Assembly: GCA_023375675.1 (NCBI GenBank) | Contig: JALQBC010000076.1 | Span: 1 to 64,000, forward strand | DNA length: 64,000 nt | Origin: Cytospora piceicola | Taxonomy: Eukaryota > Ascomycota > Sordariomycetes > Diaporthales > Cytosporaceae | Reading direction: 5' to 3' | Shown: in pieces, positions 24,406-35,732 of the stretch | Layout: the number at the start of each line of letters is the position of its first letter | Numbering within the stretch: position 1 is the stretch's first letter | Notes under the pieces: generated by a model | Told to the model about the DNA's origin: nothing | The model's database searches: none | What the model saw: the letters and a program-made list of their open reading frames with translations, nothing else | Position numbers and translations under genes: made by a program

Positions 24406-26744
24406 CTACTCAGCCGCCTTCTCCACGTCCCTGTTTTCTGTCACTGCTGTTGGTTTCCCATTAGCCACCACCCCTACTTCACCTATCTCATGTCCTTCCG
24501 CAGTACTAACAACCACTGTTTCAGGCGCAGCAGCATCGGCCTCCCTCTGCTTCCTCGCCGCCAGCTTGGCCCGTTTCCTATCAGTTTTCGCCTGTGCCTC
24601 TCTCATCTGCCTGATGGTAGGACTCCTGGCTCGGATCCTCTCGCCATACTTGTAGAACATGATCGGGATGGGGATGAGTATCACCTCCATCAGGCCGAGC
24701 AGCGTGCCCGCCCACTGCGGCGTCAACGCCGCGTACATGGTCGGACCGGCCAAGGGGAGAGTTGCCCCGAAGATGGACCTCATGACCGTGTTGCCTGCCA
24801 GGGCAGATGCAGCAAAGTAGCCGTACGCGCCAGCCAGGTAATTGGACCCGTATATAAAGCACAATGTGTTCTAATCATGGGGAGTTGTCAGTACTCTATA
24901 CCACTACTGTCAAGGACCGGGATAGCAGGGTTAAGACATACCCCACAGCCGAACGGTATGCCAAAGGCGATCGGAATAGCCCAGTGGATGGTCGTTGGTA
25001 GACAGGTCCAGGAAAACACAAGTTGGCCGATAGGAGTCAGAACAGCCCCGATGCTCATAATGCATGCACTGGCCTCTGGGGCGACACGGCCGGTCACTGG
25101 ATCCTTGGCGTGCGAGTTGATGACTTTGCGCCAGAAGGGCTCTAGACAGATGGCGATCATGGTCCCGATACCGATTCCGATGAACGAGAGACCTGTCTGG
25201 CCTGGCCCCCAACCGCGCTCTTGCTCGAACACGATGGGGTAGGCCACGAAGCACTGCACAGAAGGCGTTAGGTCACGATGGAATGAATCGGTGGGTGTGA
25301 CGAGGGCTGACTTACCAAGTATAGGATCCCATAGATGACACTAAGCCTGTTGAAGGGGTCAGCACACCGCCTGGCGCACAAATCGAAACAAGCACAAAAC
25401 AGTGACTAACCAGAGATTGAAGAACCATAGAATCGGCTCCGTGAACGAGAGCACGAATGGTCTGCTCAAGTTGACCTTCATCAACTGGGCCGTCGACTTG
25501 GTCGATTCGTACTGACACCAGTATCTCTCATCGTCCTCGTCCTTCCTGCGCTTGGCAGCCTTCTGTTTGAGAAGTACCGGTCCATAAGTTTCTCGGACGG
25601 TCGTCATCAAGATGACAGCGGCACCCGTGAGGATCAAGACCAGCCAGTTGTCCCAGCGCCACCCGAGGTACTGGTACACGAAACCGCCAATCAGTGGACC
25701 GGTGACCGGCCCGTTCAGAGGTGCGATGCTCCAAAGACTCACTATTTTAAAGTTTCAGTTAGCGACCTCTTCAAGCAAATTTTGGAGGAATCTGTCTTTT
25801 GAGTCGTGAGAACTGTCTCACAAGGCATTATGCTCCTGAAACACGACTCTAGAGACAAGACTTAGGGAGGGCCCTAGGCGCAGCAGATACGTACTGTACA
25901 AGGCGCGATCGTCCTCCGTTGATATATCAGCGATAGTCCCAGCCCCGTTACAGATCATCACGGCCCCGAAAAGAGCCCCAAAGAAGCGCACGACGATGAT
26001 CCCCGCCAGCGACCTGGCCAGCGCGCTCGGGATGATCAGCACCATGGACACGGACAGGCACAGCAGGTACACGGGCCTCCGGCCAAACAGCTCGCTCATG
26101 GGCGCGACGACGAGCGAGCCGGCCGCCAGGCCCAGCAGGTACGTCGTGACGCCCAGCGTGGCGACCGTCTCGCTCGGCTCGCCGAACTCGGCCATGAGCC
26201 CCGAGATGGTCGCCGTGTACGACGTCGAGTACAGGATCACCACCCACGTCGAGTAGGACACGCAGAAGATGACCCAGGACCGGTACGCCGTGGTCCAGTC
26301 GCGGGGGTGCCGCGGGCCCCCGGCCCCCGCGTCCGTGTCGAACGTCACCTCGAAGTCGGGCGGGCGCGACCACGCGCTGCTGGCCGTCGCGCCCGTCCGC
26401 ACCCGCTCCATGTCCTCCTGGGCCTCCTGGTGCTCGGCGTCGTGGTCCGCCCGCGAGAGGGCGTGCTCGAGGGGCGAGAGGGGGTCGGTGTCGTGGGAGT
26501 ACGTGGACGAGCCGTCGGGAGTTGCTGCTGCTTCTGCTGCGGCCCTCGACGCCCGTGAGCGCCGGCCTGTTGTTGCTCGGCTGCGGCGCGATGCTGACGT
26601 CTTGGTCTTGGTGATGGGGTCGAGCCGAGGGGAGTCCTTCTCGTCGTAGGACAGGGAGTTGTCCGTGTTGTCATACTCCTGGGCGTCATCCCCTCCTGTG
26701 GCTTGGGGGTGGTCCTTGACGAGGTCGCCAGTGTTGTCTGCCAT
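24406..26744 (-). CDS. MFS transporter, DHA1 multidrug type
   Basis: Five exons: 26744-25895, 25741-25411, 25346-25316, 25253-24942 and 24870-24406. Introns are 153, 64, 62 and 71 bp. The third exon is only 31 bp (LSVIYGILYL). All phases close to give 662 residues. The ATG at 26744 is preferred over an in-frame GTG two codons upstream. Residues 1-165 are a charged, disordered cytoplasmic tail. Twelve transmembrane helices follow. PMSELFGRRPVYL matches MFS motif A and LNGPVTGPLIGGF matches motif C of drug:H+ antiporters. IPIPIMFYKYGERIR closes helix 12, and a ~65-residue basic then acidic tail ends the protein. It probably exports small hydrophobic compounds across the plasma membrane; the substrate is unknown. 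It belongs to the same family as the broken transporter at 3.6-5.1 kb. The donor of intron 1 (GTACGT) was chosen because it restores frame and gives RALYMSLWSIAPLNGP. Confidence 0.85.
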
Positions 26745-27326
26745 GGTCACTGCTGCCGGCGCGTGAACACTGGTTGGGAGGGTATGGGTTGCTGACTGGG
26801 ACGGTATCTGATGACTTTTTCCCTACAGATATTGGAAACAAAACTTGAAGGATGACTCAAGTGAGATGGTCCATAGACAGTATCTCACTCAGGTCTCATC
26901 AACATAAGCTATCGTGTAGTTGTATCACCAAGCAAGCCGGCCAGAACGGCAACGGTGTTGAGGAGATGACTTCTAGACGTCCTGCTGAGGAATCAACAGT
27001 TTGCCACAAAGGGGGGAGAAAGCTGCCAGGAAACAGACAGAACGCTCCTGCAGTCCCCTGGCTTTTTAGACCTTTTAGAAGGACATGATTTTTAATTGCC
27101 CGAATACCAAATGGTACGGCGGAACTACGCCGCATGGAAGGAACCGAATGGTACTGTAGTGTACATGGTAGATAAGTAGTAAATGGGTGGAGCCCGTAGA
27201 TAACGCGGAATTGATGCCTTACATCTGAGCGACCCAACGGCCCCATTTTCAACCGCGCATAACCATCCGGACGGACCTCCTTCGCAAACCTAACAAGCAT
27301 ACTGCAGCAGCAGATGCTGACAGAGC

Positions 27327-27366
27327 AGAACTAGCTGGTATTTATAAGAACTAGCTGGTATTTATA
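27327..27366. repeat. 20-bp tandem duplication
   Basis: The unit AGAACTAGCTGGTATTTATA occurs twice in a row without mismatch. Confidence 0.95.
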
Positions 27367-27732
27367 ATCTGTAATTGGTAGTCGTGTGACAGTCACGCTG
27401 CCTCGTCTCCATAAGGAGCATTCTCCCTCTGTCGAAGTGCCCATTGGGCAGGCCCTCATGTCGTGATGGTGTGCAGAACGGTCGCCATCCGGTCCGACTC
27501 TGAGGATCGGCTCGGCTTAGGTGCGAATGATTACTTGGAGGCTCCGGCCGGGGCGGACTCACCTCACTGCCCTGCCTTTTCAGCTCCACAAGGAGAGAAA
27601 GCACGTTATCTGTTTCTAGTCATTTGTCAGAGCAGGGCCCCTGGAATAAAATAAACAGGGGTTTTCAGTCAACTGGATTTGATACCCAGCTTTGTGGGTT
27701 GACAGAAGTCCGCGGACGGCTGGCACTGTGTA

Positions 27733-27767
27733 TCCTCCTCCTCATCCTCCTCCTCCTCCTCCTCCTC
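27733..27767. repeat. (CTC)n microsatellite
   Basis: A run of CTC trinucleotides with a single ATC interruption. Confidence 0.95.
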
Positions 27768-29420
27768 TGACTCCCGGCCGATACGCACCAGATTTGGCGA
27801 TCCTCAACCCTTAACTTTCGGCAGTGACAGCTATACCGGGGTCGAGGAGTGTGACACGACATATGCCGGCCAAAGAATGATTGACAAGCGAAACCTTTTC
27901 CTTCCGAGCCGGAAGGAAAACACTCGGATATAGACCCACTATTTCTGCCGGTTGCCGGCACTTCACCGGTGTAACACATACCTACTATAATGGTGATGAC
28001 CCCTGGAAGCGAAGCCGCCGACTAGGATGGCGGTCAAACATGTTATTACAAACCATGGTCAGCTTTCGAAATTGCCGGCTTCTTGGCTACCGATCTGTTA
28101 TAATCACTGATGTACAATACCGATAACTGGACTCGCCGTCGATGGTTCATCCCAACAACATGTCTCCATCAATGCCTTTGTGCATCCTCGAATGTCGCCA
28201 TGTCTAATCCACGGCGACATGGCCGGCCGGCCTCTCTTGTACAATGGTATCGCAGTGACTCTCTCGCCTCCTGGATCTGTAAACTGGGACGTAGCTTCAT
28301 GGCAGTTTCATGTTGCGGTTTCCGAAGCTGCTGTGGCTCGTCTCCACCCCCCCCCCCACTCCAATGCTTAAACTGTTGAGCTGATGGCTGAACAAGATTA
28401 TTTTATTTCGAACTTACTTACTTCGAGGTAGTTGTGCCCGGGTTCAAAATCGCAATATGCAGACCTGCAGTCTCGATCAGTGTCAAGAACAGTAACTAGA
28501 CCACATGCATGGATGACGTACCTACATTTAGAACTAATCAAATCGAGGGAAGTCCATGATTTCTCTTCACAATGAGCTTCCCTGAGTTGACTTGGATTAT
28601 CGCTCACTATATATGTACGTAAGAGCTCAAAGTTAGACCAGGCCATACAAACATGAGTTATGGATAAGCTTCGATGTGCCTCGAGTTACCATTAGAAAGG
28701 CTTGAAAAAGCTGAAGCCGTGGACTTGAAGTCTCCCTTGTGATTAACTGCTCCTCTCGAATATTGTCTGCATCCAGGCACCACTTCCTGCTGCTGATGCT
28801 GCATAGGATCGCTTCAATGCGCAGCAATATCCTTCATGGCAACCACATTGGACATATGCCCTCGCAGCTTGGCGTCGTCCTCCCTGGTGGGCTACTTCTT
28901 GTTCTTGTCGCTGGCATCATAGTGTGATGTCCCCATAGCTATTTATTGTTCCCCTCAAGATCAGGATGTATTCATACACAGCAAATCTAAGTGAGATACT
29001 TACCTCCTTGGTATTGCTATCCTTCCCGAGATAATCGCTCATTTACGAACTGCATGGTAGCTCACCACAGCCAGTCTTGTGTTTCCATGTAATTAGTTGA
29101 GTGGCCCGTGCTGCAAGGTTGCCACAGCCTCTTCTAAGTGCGCATCATGCAAGTGAGCATGCAAGCTCGTGGGGCAACACAAAGACCAGATTCATAAGGA
29201 TGTGCGGTATATTTTCAGATCTTACAATAATCTACTTCTTCAGCTTGGACTGTAGGCCTGAAAGATGGTCTTCAAAACGTTTGAGGATCCTTCCAAGCCT
29301 TCCAAGAATCAGCCTCCGTTGTTCGTAGACCAAGAGGCACCGTCGCGACACGCGGTCCCAACACAAACATGTCTAACTACGTCTCCAAACCACAGCCATC
29401 ATGAGTAGTGCTCTTCTGAC

Positions 29421-32400
29421 CTAGCCTCTGGAGCCCACGTGAGGAAGCGGCACCGCAAAGCACTTGTTGTCTTCCTGGTAGAATTTCTTCATGTTGTACC
29501 GCTGGTTCTTCATGCTGCATGGAACAAAAACGATGAGAGGTCAGCAGTAGTTCTCACAGAGCGATTCAGTCATGATGAACAGGCCTGGGGACTTAACTTA
29601 CCACCAGTCGAAGTGTCCCACGCACATGTGTCGCAAAAAGTCGATCTTGACCCTGCACTCCGCCTCCTCCAGCTCTCCAGCGGCCCTCGCAGCGAGCAAC
29701 TTCTGTGCAGCCTTCTGATCGAACATTTGGCAGGTAAGGCTGATATCACAGACGACCTTGGCGACTGCCAACTGCGGACTATTGTCTTCGTCGTGTCTCA
29801 GGATGAATGAGTTGAGAACGTTTCCCATCTCCACGTCCTCGCGGACGGAGAAGAGGTCACTGCTGAATCTCATGATGCGATGCGCCTGGCACACGAGAGT
29901 TTCGTACAGAACACAACGGCTGTCCCTGTCCTTGCCGTACGTATCCAGCCTGAAGGGCATCATTGTCAGTATCTCTGTTCAAAATGGAATGAGGTAGATC
30001 CACGGAGAGCCAGCCAGGTGGTGGGAGACTCACATAGCAATCCTCAACATGGGAGGAACGTGGGCAGGCTTCGCGAGGAATTCTGCGTAATCTTCATGTC
30101 GAATGTGTCCGACATCCAGCAGTTCCTGCTCTTTCGCAATGGCATCCATGTAGTCGCAGAAGTCCTCCTTGAAAATGTCCAACTGATCTAAATGTCAAAA
30201 GACAGTTTGGTCAGCAAAGAGATCAGGAAGAGTATTAGGTTCGACCCTGAACAGTACTCACCTGGGTTGTAGAAGGCGCGCAAGGATTGCACGATTCGGC
30301 GGATGTTCGCCTCCAGACCAACGTAATTCAAGCTATCAGTGCATCCGCGGGTCCATCTTCCATAAACCTCCCTGGGTGGGCCACTGAGGTCCTCCACCGC
30401 GTCTCGCATGACGCGCTTTGAATCATCGACACGGGCCTTCAACTTGGAGGGGTCGTTGCGGGCGGTCTTCTTCAGGAAAATGTCCAAGGAAATGGACCAA
30501 ATCGACACATCGATGGCCAAGCGCAGCTTGTGAGAATCCGCATCAGGCCAAAGGCTAAGGGGAGAGGATGGTTTGATTAGCTTGGTACAGGAAGGGAGAA
30601 GAGTTTGAAAGCGAAAGCTTATGTTGTCAGATCAACAGAACACTTACGAGGAAGCCAGAGTAGTCGGCTCGCTGCGGAACATCAGCACCTCCTCGGGGGA
30701 AAGGACTGAATTGACATTGTAAATGCTGCGATTGAATAATCAGTTGTGACCAAAAACAGCGGATCGAACCTCACCTGCTTACCGCGTGTTCGCCTCCATG
30801 ACCTCGCTGATGAAGTATGCCCCTCGCTTGTTGCTCCGCAGTTGGGGCCAGGTCCTGGGCAAAGTGCCCGGAGTCACAATGTACATGGTCAGGCCTCCGA
30901 GACGTCGAATGGCCATGGGCAGGCGGACCTGACGCGTGGTTTCGTCTCCTTGGTCCTGCGCTGGATCTCCAGCGGGAGCTGGTCCGTCGTCAGGGCCAAT
31001 GTCGTCAGTCGCGTCGTCGCGGTCGCTCGCGGGCTGCGGGCGCGGCGCAGCCTGATCTGGGGCCGTCTCAAGAGCCATGGCTGGGGTGATGACAGGTAGG
31101 TCGCTATCGTCAGTGGGGAGGAATCTTGCGGCAATAGCAATTGGGTCCACTCCGTCAGGGACCACAAAGTAGGCCTTGTTGGTATTCTGCTGAGTAGGGG
31201 AAACCGATGGGTTGGAGGGCTCAGACGAGGAGCCACTCGCGCCGGTCTGTGGGCTGTCCTGGGGCAACATATTGGGAGCTGAAGGGGGAGGACCTTGAGT
31301 GTAGAAGGTCTTCTTGAGATGGCTACCAGTGGGATGTAGACCTTGGATGTTCTTACCACGTGGGGTACCAGGTGCGGCGAAAGAGCTTGTGGAAAACCTG
31401 ACAGAGTGTGGTGGACCTTGGCAGTTCAGACTACTTGGGGTACCAGGTGTGGCATAAGAGCTTGGGGGAAACCTGCCAGGGTGTGGTGGACCTTGGAAGT
31501 TCAGACTACTTGGGGTATCAGGGTCGGCGAAGGAACCTGTAGAATATTTAAGTAGTTAAATAAGGGTTGCGAGGGCGACTAGTAGACAATTAGGTAGTTA
31601 GGGTCTTGTAGGTACGTACCTTGAGGGAGCTGGAGTGCAGGACGGCTGCCTGTATTGTGCGCCCTAGACCGAGCTGGGTCCTGGGCGTGTGAGCCACCAG
31701 GAGAGCCAGCTAGGACACCAGGCGCGGTGGACGAGCCCATAGGATGCTGGCCAGCTTGAGGCTGAGAGGGGAGATGGCCACCTGAGTTGTTCGGACCTTG
31801 AGGGGATGGGTCCCGGAAGGGCGAGCCTGGCTGGTTGTCGCCTGTATTGTCTGTCTGAGCTGGGGAGGCCAAGTCTTGGGTGTGCAGTCCCTGAGGAGAG
31901 CTACCTTGGGCACCGGGTGAAGTGGACGATCCATCGGGGCTGCTGGGCTCAAGCTGCGAGGGGGTAGAAGCACTTGGGTAGTTTTCGTTACCAGGAGATG
32001 ATGCTTGGCCACGTGAACGTAGATTGTGGCGTGAACTGGTTGCACAGGGCAGGATTTGACGTGATCTCCTCAACCGGTACTTCTTGTACGCTCCGGGCAG
32101 GTAGTCCAACTCTGCCAACTTTCTCGTACCGGTAGGCGTAAAAACCGACCTCTTGACGTTGGCTGGGAGCTCAACCTTGCCGGTGCTGTCACCTTCGCTT
32201 GTCAAGTCCTGTTGCGGGTTCTCATTCTCCATCTCGCGAGGTTGGGCTTGGCCTCCCTTGCGCGAGGGGGCTTGCTGTGCTTGCTGGGTGTTGTCAATAG
32301 TAAATGCATCTCCAGTATCTGAAGCACTGGTACCTGAAGCCTTATGAGCATCCTTGTTCTTCGCATTGCGAGATAGACTTGGGCGCCGGTTGGGCAGAGG

Positions 32401-32706
32401 GGGCGGCTGCATTTGCTGAGTGGTGTCAGCATCAATTAAATCGTCAGTAGCTGGAGCCGTGTTGCTTACAGTACTGCTCAGACCATCATCAACATTCTCA
32501 TTCTGCTTTCGCGACGAAGCCTTGCGCTTGCGCTTCTTGGGAGCGGTCATGTCAGCGCTGATCTTATAGGCCTGGTTAGTCTCCATGGTCGCATCGTCCA
32601 CCGCAGAATCGCGGCCGTCTGTAGCGTTGTGAACTGCAATAATGTCAGTGACAGCAGGCTCAACAGCAACGGGGTTAGAGGGATCTGTGCCTTCTTGGAT
32701 GTCCAT
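29421..32706 (-). CDS. Terpenoid-synthase-fold protein with long disordered N-terminus and degraded metal motifs
   Basis: Seven exons: 32706-31620, 31536-30783, 30725-30648, 30554-30262, 30187-30034, 29949-29602 and 29514-29421. Introns are 57-93 bp with good GTAAGT/GTGAGT donors and all phases agree, giving 935 residues. Residues 1-600 are Ser/Pro/Gln-rich with a basic KKRKRK patch near 57 and a 25-residue tandem repeat. The C-terminal ~330 residues follow a class I terpene-synthase order. LWPDADSHKLRLAIDVSIWS (641-660) matches the helix before the Asp-rich motif. DIFLK (664-668) sits where DDxxD/E is expected. An EDYAEFLAK segment follows. SDLFSVRED (819-827) matches the NSE motif NDxxSxxxE with N to S and E to D. 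W904 and R910-Y911 match the terminal W...RY pair. The fold call rests on motif order; loss of the first Asp pair makes normal catalysis doubtful. Location and role are unknown. Confidence 0.62.
31362..31536 (-). repeat. 75-bp in-frame tandem repeat in the terpenoid-synthase-like gene
   Basis: A 75-bp period with anchors GGGGTACCAGG/GGGGTATCAGG at 31362, 31437 and 31512 (plus strand). It encodes two and a third copies of a 25-residue unit of the form GTPSSLNFQGPPHPGRFPPS. Substitutions between copies keep the frame open. Confidence 0.9.
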
Positions 32707-34674
32707 GTCGAGGGAAGTTGTCAGTTGCGACTTGTTCCGTTTCGTTCAGTTGAGGCCCAGCTTATCGAAAACTGCAAGGCTGGACTCGGACTTGCAGTTT
32801 GACAATAGAAAGTAGTTGGCTCCTCAGGCTGAATACGATTGTGTAGTTTGGGTCAAACTGAATTGGCAACAAGGGAAGAAGGTGGGTGGATTGGGTTTTT
32901 GGCTTGTGGTTACAAGTGAGGTCGCGCACAGCCTCGTGTAAGTGGCTCTCAGCCGCGCGGCTGGCTTAGTCGGCAGCATCGTGATGTACCTGGTGGTACA
33001 CCTGTAGTCCTTTAGAAAGGTCACTGTGCTAAGCTCTTCTAGGATTACAGTGGGCTTGCCCCACAAAATCTTGGATCATTGCTATGTTCTATATCATACT
33101 GCATAAATTCTTCTGTCTTTTAGCTACTAATTAGAATCACTACGTGGATGTTCTTGGCTTTTGATTGAAAAACATAGAAGGCATTGACCTTGGAGGACCC
33201 GTATGGAAGTGTGCAAAGTTGCAAAATTTAATACCAAATATTGGCAGACTTGAATACAGACCACGCTTGAGAATAAAGCCAGCAGATGCTTTCATAAGGA
33301 AAAAGGAGAATAGCTATCCAGTTCTGATACTAAACCTGAAAATGTCTCCATGCCTTAAGAGCTTGTCAGGTGTCCGGCACTGAGGCATCTATTCACACCA
33401 GACATCTTCCGCTTCTTCTAAAAGCACCACTGGCAATCCTCTGAATCCATTGCATGTTTGGGTTCAGAGAACCAGGTTGGATCAGACTCCAATCTGAACA
33501 TCATGCTTATACACTCCACACATCCTTGCATTTGTCTGCCCTCAATTGCTGCATAAGGAGCCGACTGTACAATCACGTGACCCAGATATAGATGGGCCCC
33601 CGAGATAATCGTGCTATGAAAAGCAATAGATATTCGCGGTATCCTCCTCGGAAGACTACATATGGCCAACAGAACCCCCAAAACAATGGCTTTCGTACAA
33701 TACGCATTCCTCGTGCTTCAGTATTGTCTCGGCTATAGTATGCTCGCCATGGCGTATAGGATCCCGCCGTCTCAGGTCTATCCTCCACGCTCGGTTTGAA
33801 GTGATCTGTGCTACGGTGGTGTATCTCCAGCCGTCCGAAGGGATCATCTGTGGTGTCTCCGTTACACCAATCTGATCGTGGCTTCCGCACGACCGTGCTT
33901 TGGTTTCGCCTTAAGCGAGCCCGCAAGGTTGGCAGCTGCGGTGTTTGTGGTAGGCAAGTACAGCAGCGTTAGGGTCACCGGAAACCCCCGGTTGGCCCAT
34001 GTGAAGAGTGCTCGTGTTGTTTGATTATGGATGGCCCCAATGCTTATTGCAGGATAGGTTTGACCGGACGGGCACGGGACTTGTTACTCAGGATTTGATG
34101 GAGGGACAAGGCCTACTCCATATCCGAGACTGGAAGTTCCTGCGTTACGTACTTAGGTATGTGCCTGGCCCTGCGCTCCGTGGAGCATGTGAAGTCTCAA
34201 TTCTTGCACGAGCCGACCGTTCGCACGACGTAGTTGATGGCACAATGTGGATGCTTGGACTGCCACGATGATGCGGTACGTGATGATCACCAGGGTGTCA
34301 TTCGAGATCACTTGCTTATTTGTATGAGCTGCAGTATCATCGCTCTCTTCAACTATTGTTTGATGCCCAAGGTCTTATCCGGACGTCTCAAGCCCCAACT
34401 GGCAAGGGAGGAGGCAAGTCAGACACCCGACCAACTATTCGGCTCCCTTACCGACGGAAGGGAAACAACAGTCCCATGTCTTAGACTCTCACTTCAGAGT
34501 GAGCACAGTACACCGCTTGTTGTGGCTGTGAGACTTGTTTGAGATCTAGTACCACCGTACACGGATTGTGGCATCGAGGTTCATCTTGCGAAATCATTGG
34601 GGACTTGTCTAAAACCACAGGCGGGCGCTATTTCCTGAGCGCAAAGGCTGAGTGAGAATGGCTGGCCCGTGGCT
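32707..34674. other. Intergenic, leader of the minus gene and left flank of the transposon
   Basis: It contains the upstream region of the terpenoid-synthase-like gene. Short minus-strand frames at 33,573-33,926 and 33,656-33,847 overlap in different phases and might be a decayed gene, but I cannot assign a family. No other feature is seen. Confidence 0.4.
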
Positions 34675-34679
34675 GTACC
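34675..34679. repeat. Target-site duplication GTACC, left
   Basis: Matches GTACC at 42766-42770 on the other side of the TIR element. Confidence 0.8.
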
Positions 34680-34719
34680 TATAGTGCGCGACAGGTGCTT
34701 CTCTGCGAAAACGGGTTTT
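34680..34719 (+). repeat. Left terminal inverted repeat (40 bp)
   Basis: An exact reverse complement of 42726-42765; identity stops at base 41 (T versus A). It escaped RIP although it contains CpA. Confidence 0.95.
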
Positions 34720-34739
34720 TAGGTAGGGCTATACCCCTG

Positions 34740-35351
34740 TAGGGGCTCGGTACAGAGGGTATATAAGCTATAACTAAGGTGTAAGAGCATATAATATAGT
34801 ATATATATTTAAAAAGCCTATAAGCTAAAGGCCTTATACGTTAGCTAATTAAAGCTAGTTATAGTTAATCGGGCTAATATATAGGCTAGCTATAGTTAAT
34901 CGGGTTAGTATATAGGCTAGTTATAGTTAATCGGGTTTACGTATAAGCTATTTACTTTTATTAGAAATCTTTTCTGCTATAGCCGTTAAGTATATTTATA
35001 TTTATCTTTATTATTAACTTTAAGTATATATTTATACTTAACTGCCTACCTTTATAGCCTGTTTTATACCTTTATAGCTTATTTTATATCTTATATATAC
35101 GACTATTAAAACCGCTATATTTAAAAGTTTATATATTAACCTTTTTTTAGTCTAATTATATCGGTTTTAGTAATATTTAGCTAGCTACGTTTAATTAACG
35201 TATTCTTACTACTTTTATAAATATAAATATATAGAAATTAACTAACTAACGTTAATATTAAGCTATATAATACTGTCCTGCTTTATATAGCTTTATTCGT
35301 ATTTAACTATTTATAATTACTATTAAACTTTAATAATTATATAATAATATA
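34740..35351. other. RIP-mutated interior, left of the LTR element
   Basis: TpA-rich sequence with no open frame. It contains three near-copies of a ~38-bp unit GCTAGTTATAGTTAATCGGG around 34,850-34,940. Confidence 0.8.
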
Positions 35352-35356
35352 GTTAA
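35352..35356. repeat. Target-site duplication GTTAA, left
   Basis: Matches GTTAA at 37277-37281, flanking the LTR element exactly. Confidence 0.92.
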
Positions 35357-35548
35357 TGGTGAAGCAGAATGGGGTATTAAAGTGTATTCATCGTAGGTCT
35401 GTCTGTTGTTGTTGTGTGTTAACTAACTAAAGGCCTTAAGGGCCTTGATGGCTAGGTTTTGGTGGGGCATCTGGCATTCTGCCGGGCGGTCAGGCCTAGC
35501 CGGCCGGCAGGCAGGCTAAAATGGCCTGCACCCTATTGCGCTACAGCA
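35357..35548 (-). repeat. LTR (3' LTR of the minus-strand element)
   Basis: 192 bp, with TG/CA ends. It contains the palindrome AAGGCCTTAAGGGCCTT and a GGCC/GCCGGC-rich segment. It differs from the other LTR only at 35379 (A for G), an RIP-type change. Confidence 0.95.
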
Positions 35549-35732
35549 AGTGCCGGGCACGCAAAAAGAGTGTGACGTCCTCGTCACAAGGTCACTAGTT
35601 CAATTCCCTGCTATACACCTTTTGTCTTTTTCCATTTCCGAACCAAATCTGTTCCCAGGCCAAATCGTTCATTTCCGATGAGTTTGATTGAATCAATCGA
35701 ATCGATCAAACGTAACGGCTGGCTGGCAGCTG

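Larger units (their letters stand above)
26745..29420. other. Intergenic, no supported gene
   Basis: Only short frames of unfamiliar composition. It contains a perfect 20-bp tandem duplication (27327-27366) and a CTC trinucleotide run (27733-27767). Parts of 28,400-29,300 could be UTR of the downstream gene's 3' end. Confidence 0.5.

Noticed and set aside
35560..35640. Possible tRNA-like or Pol III sequence next to the LTR (AGTTCAATTCC followed by TTTTGTCTTTTT)
   Set aside because: The putative T-arm does not pair and no D- or anticodon arm can be drawn; only the box-B resemblance remains.
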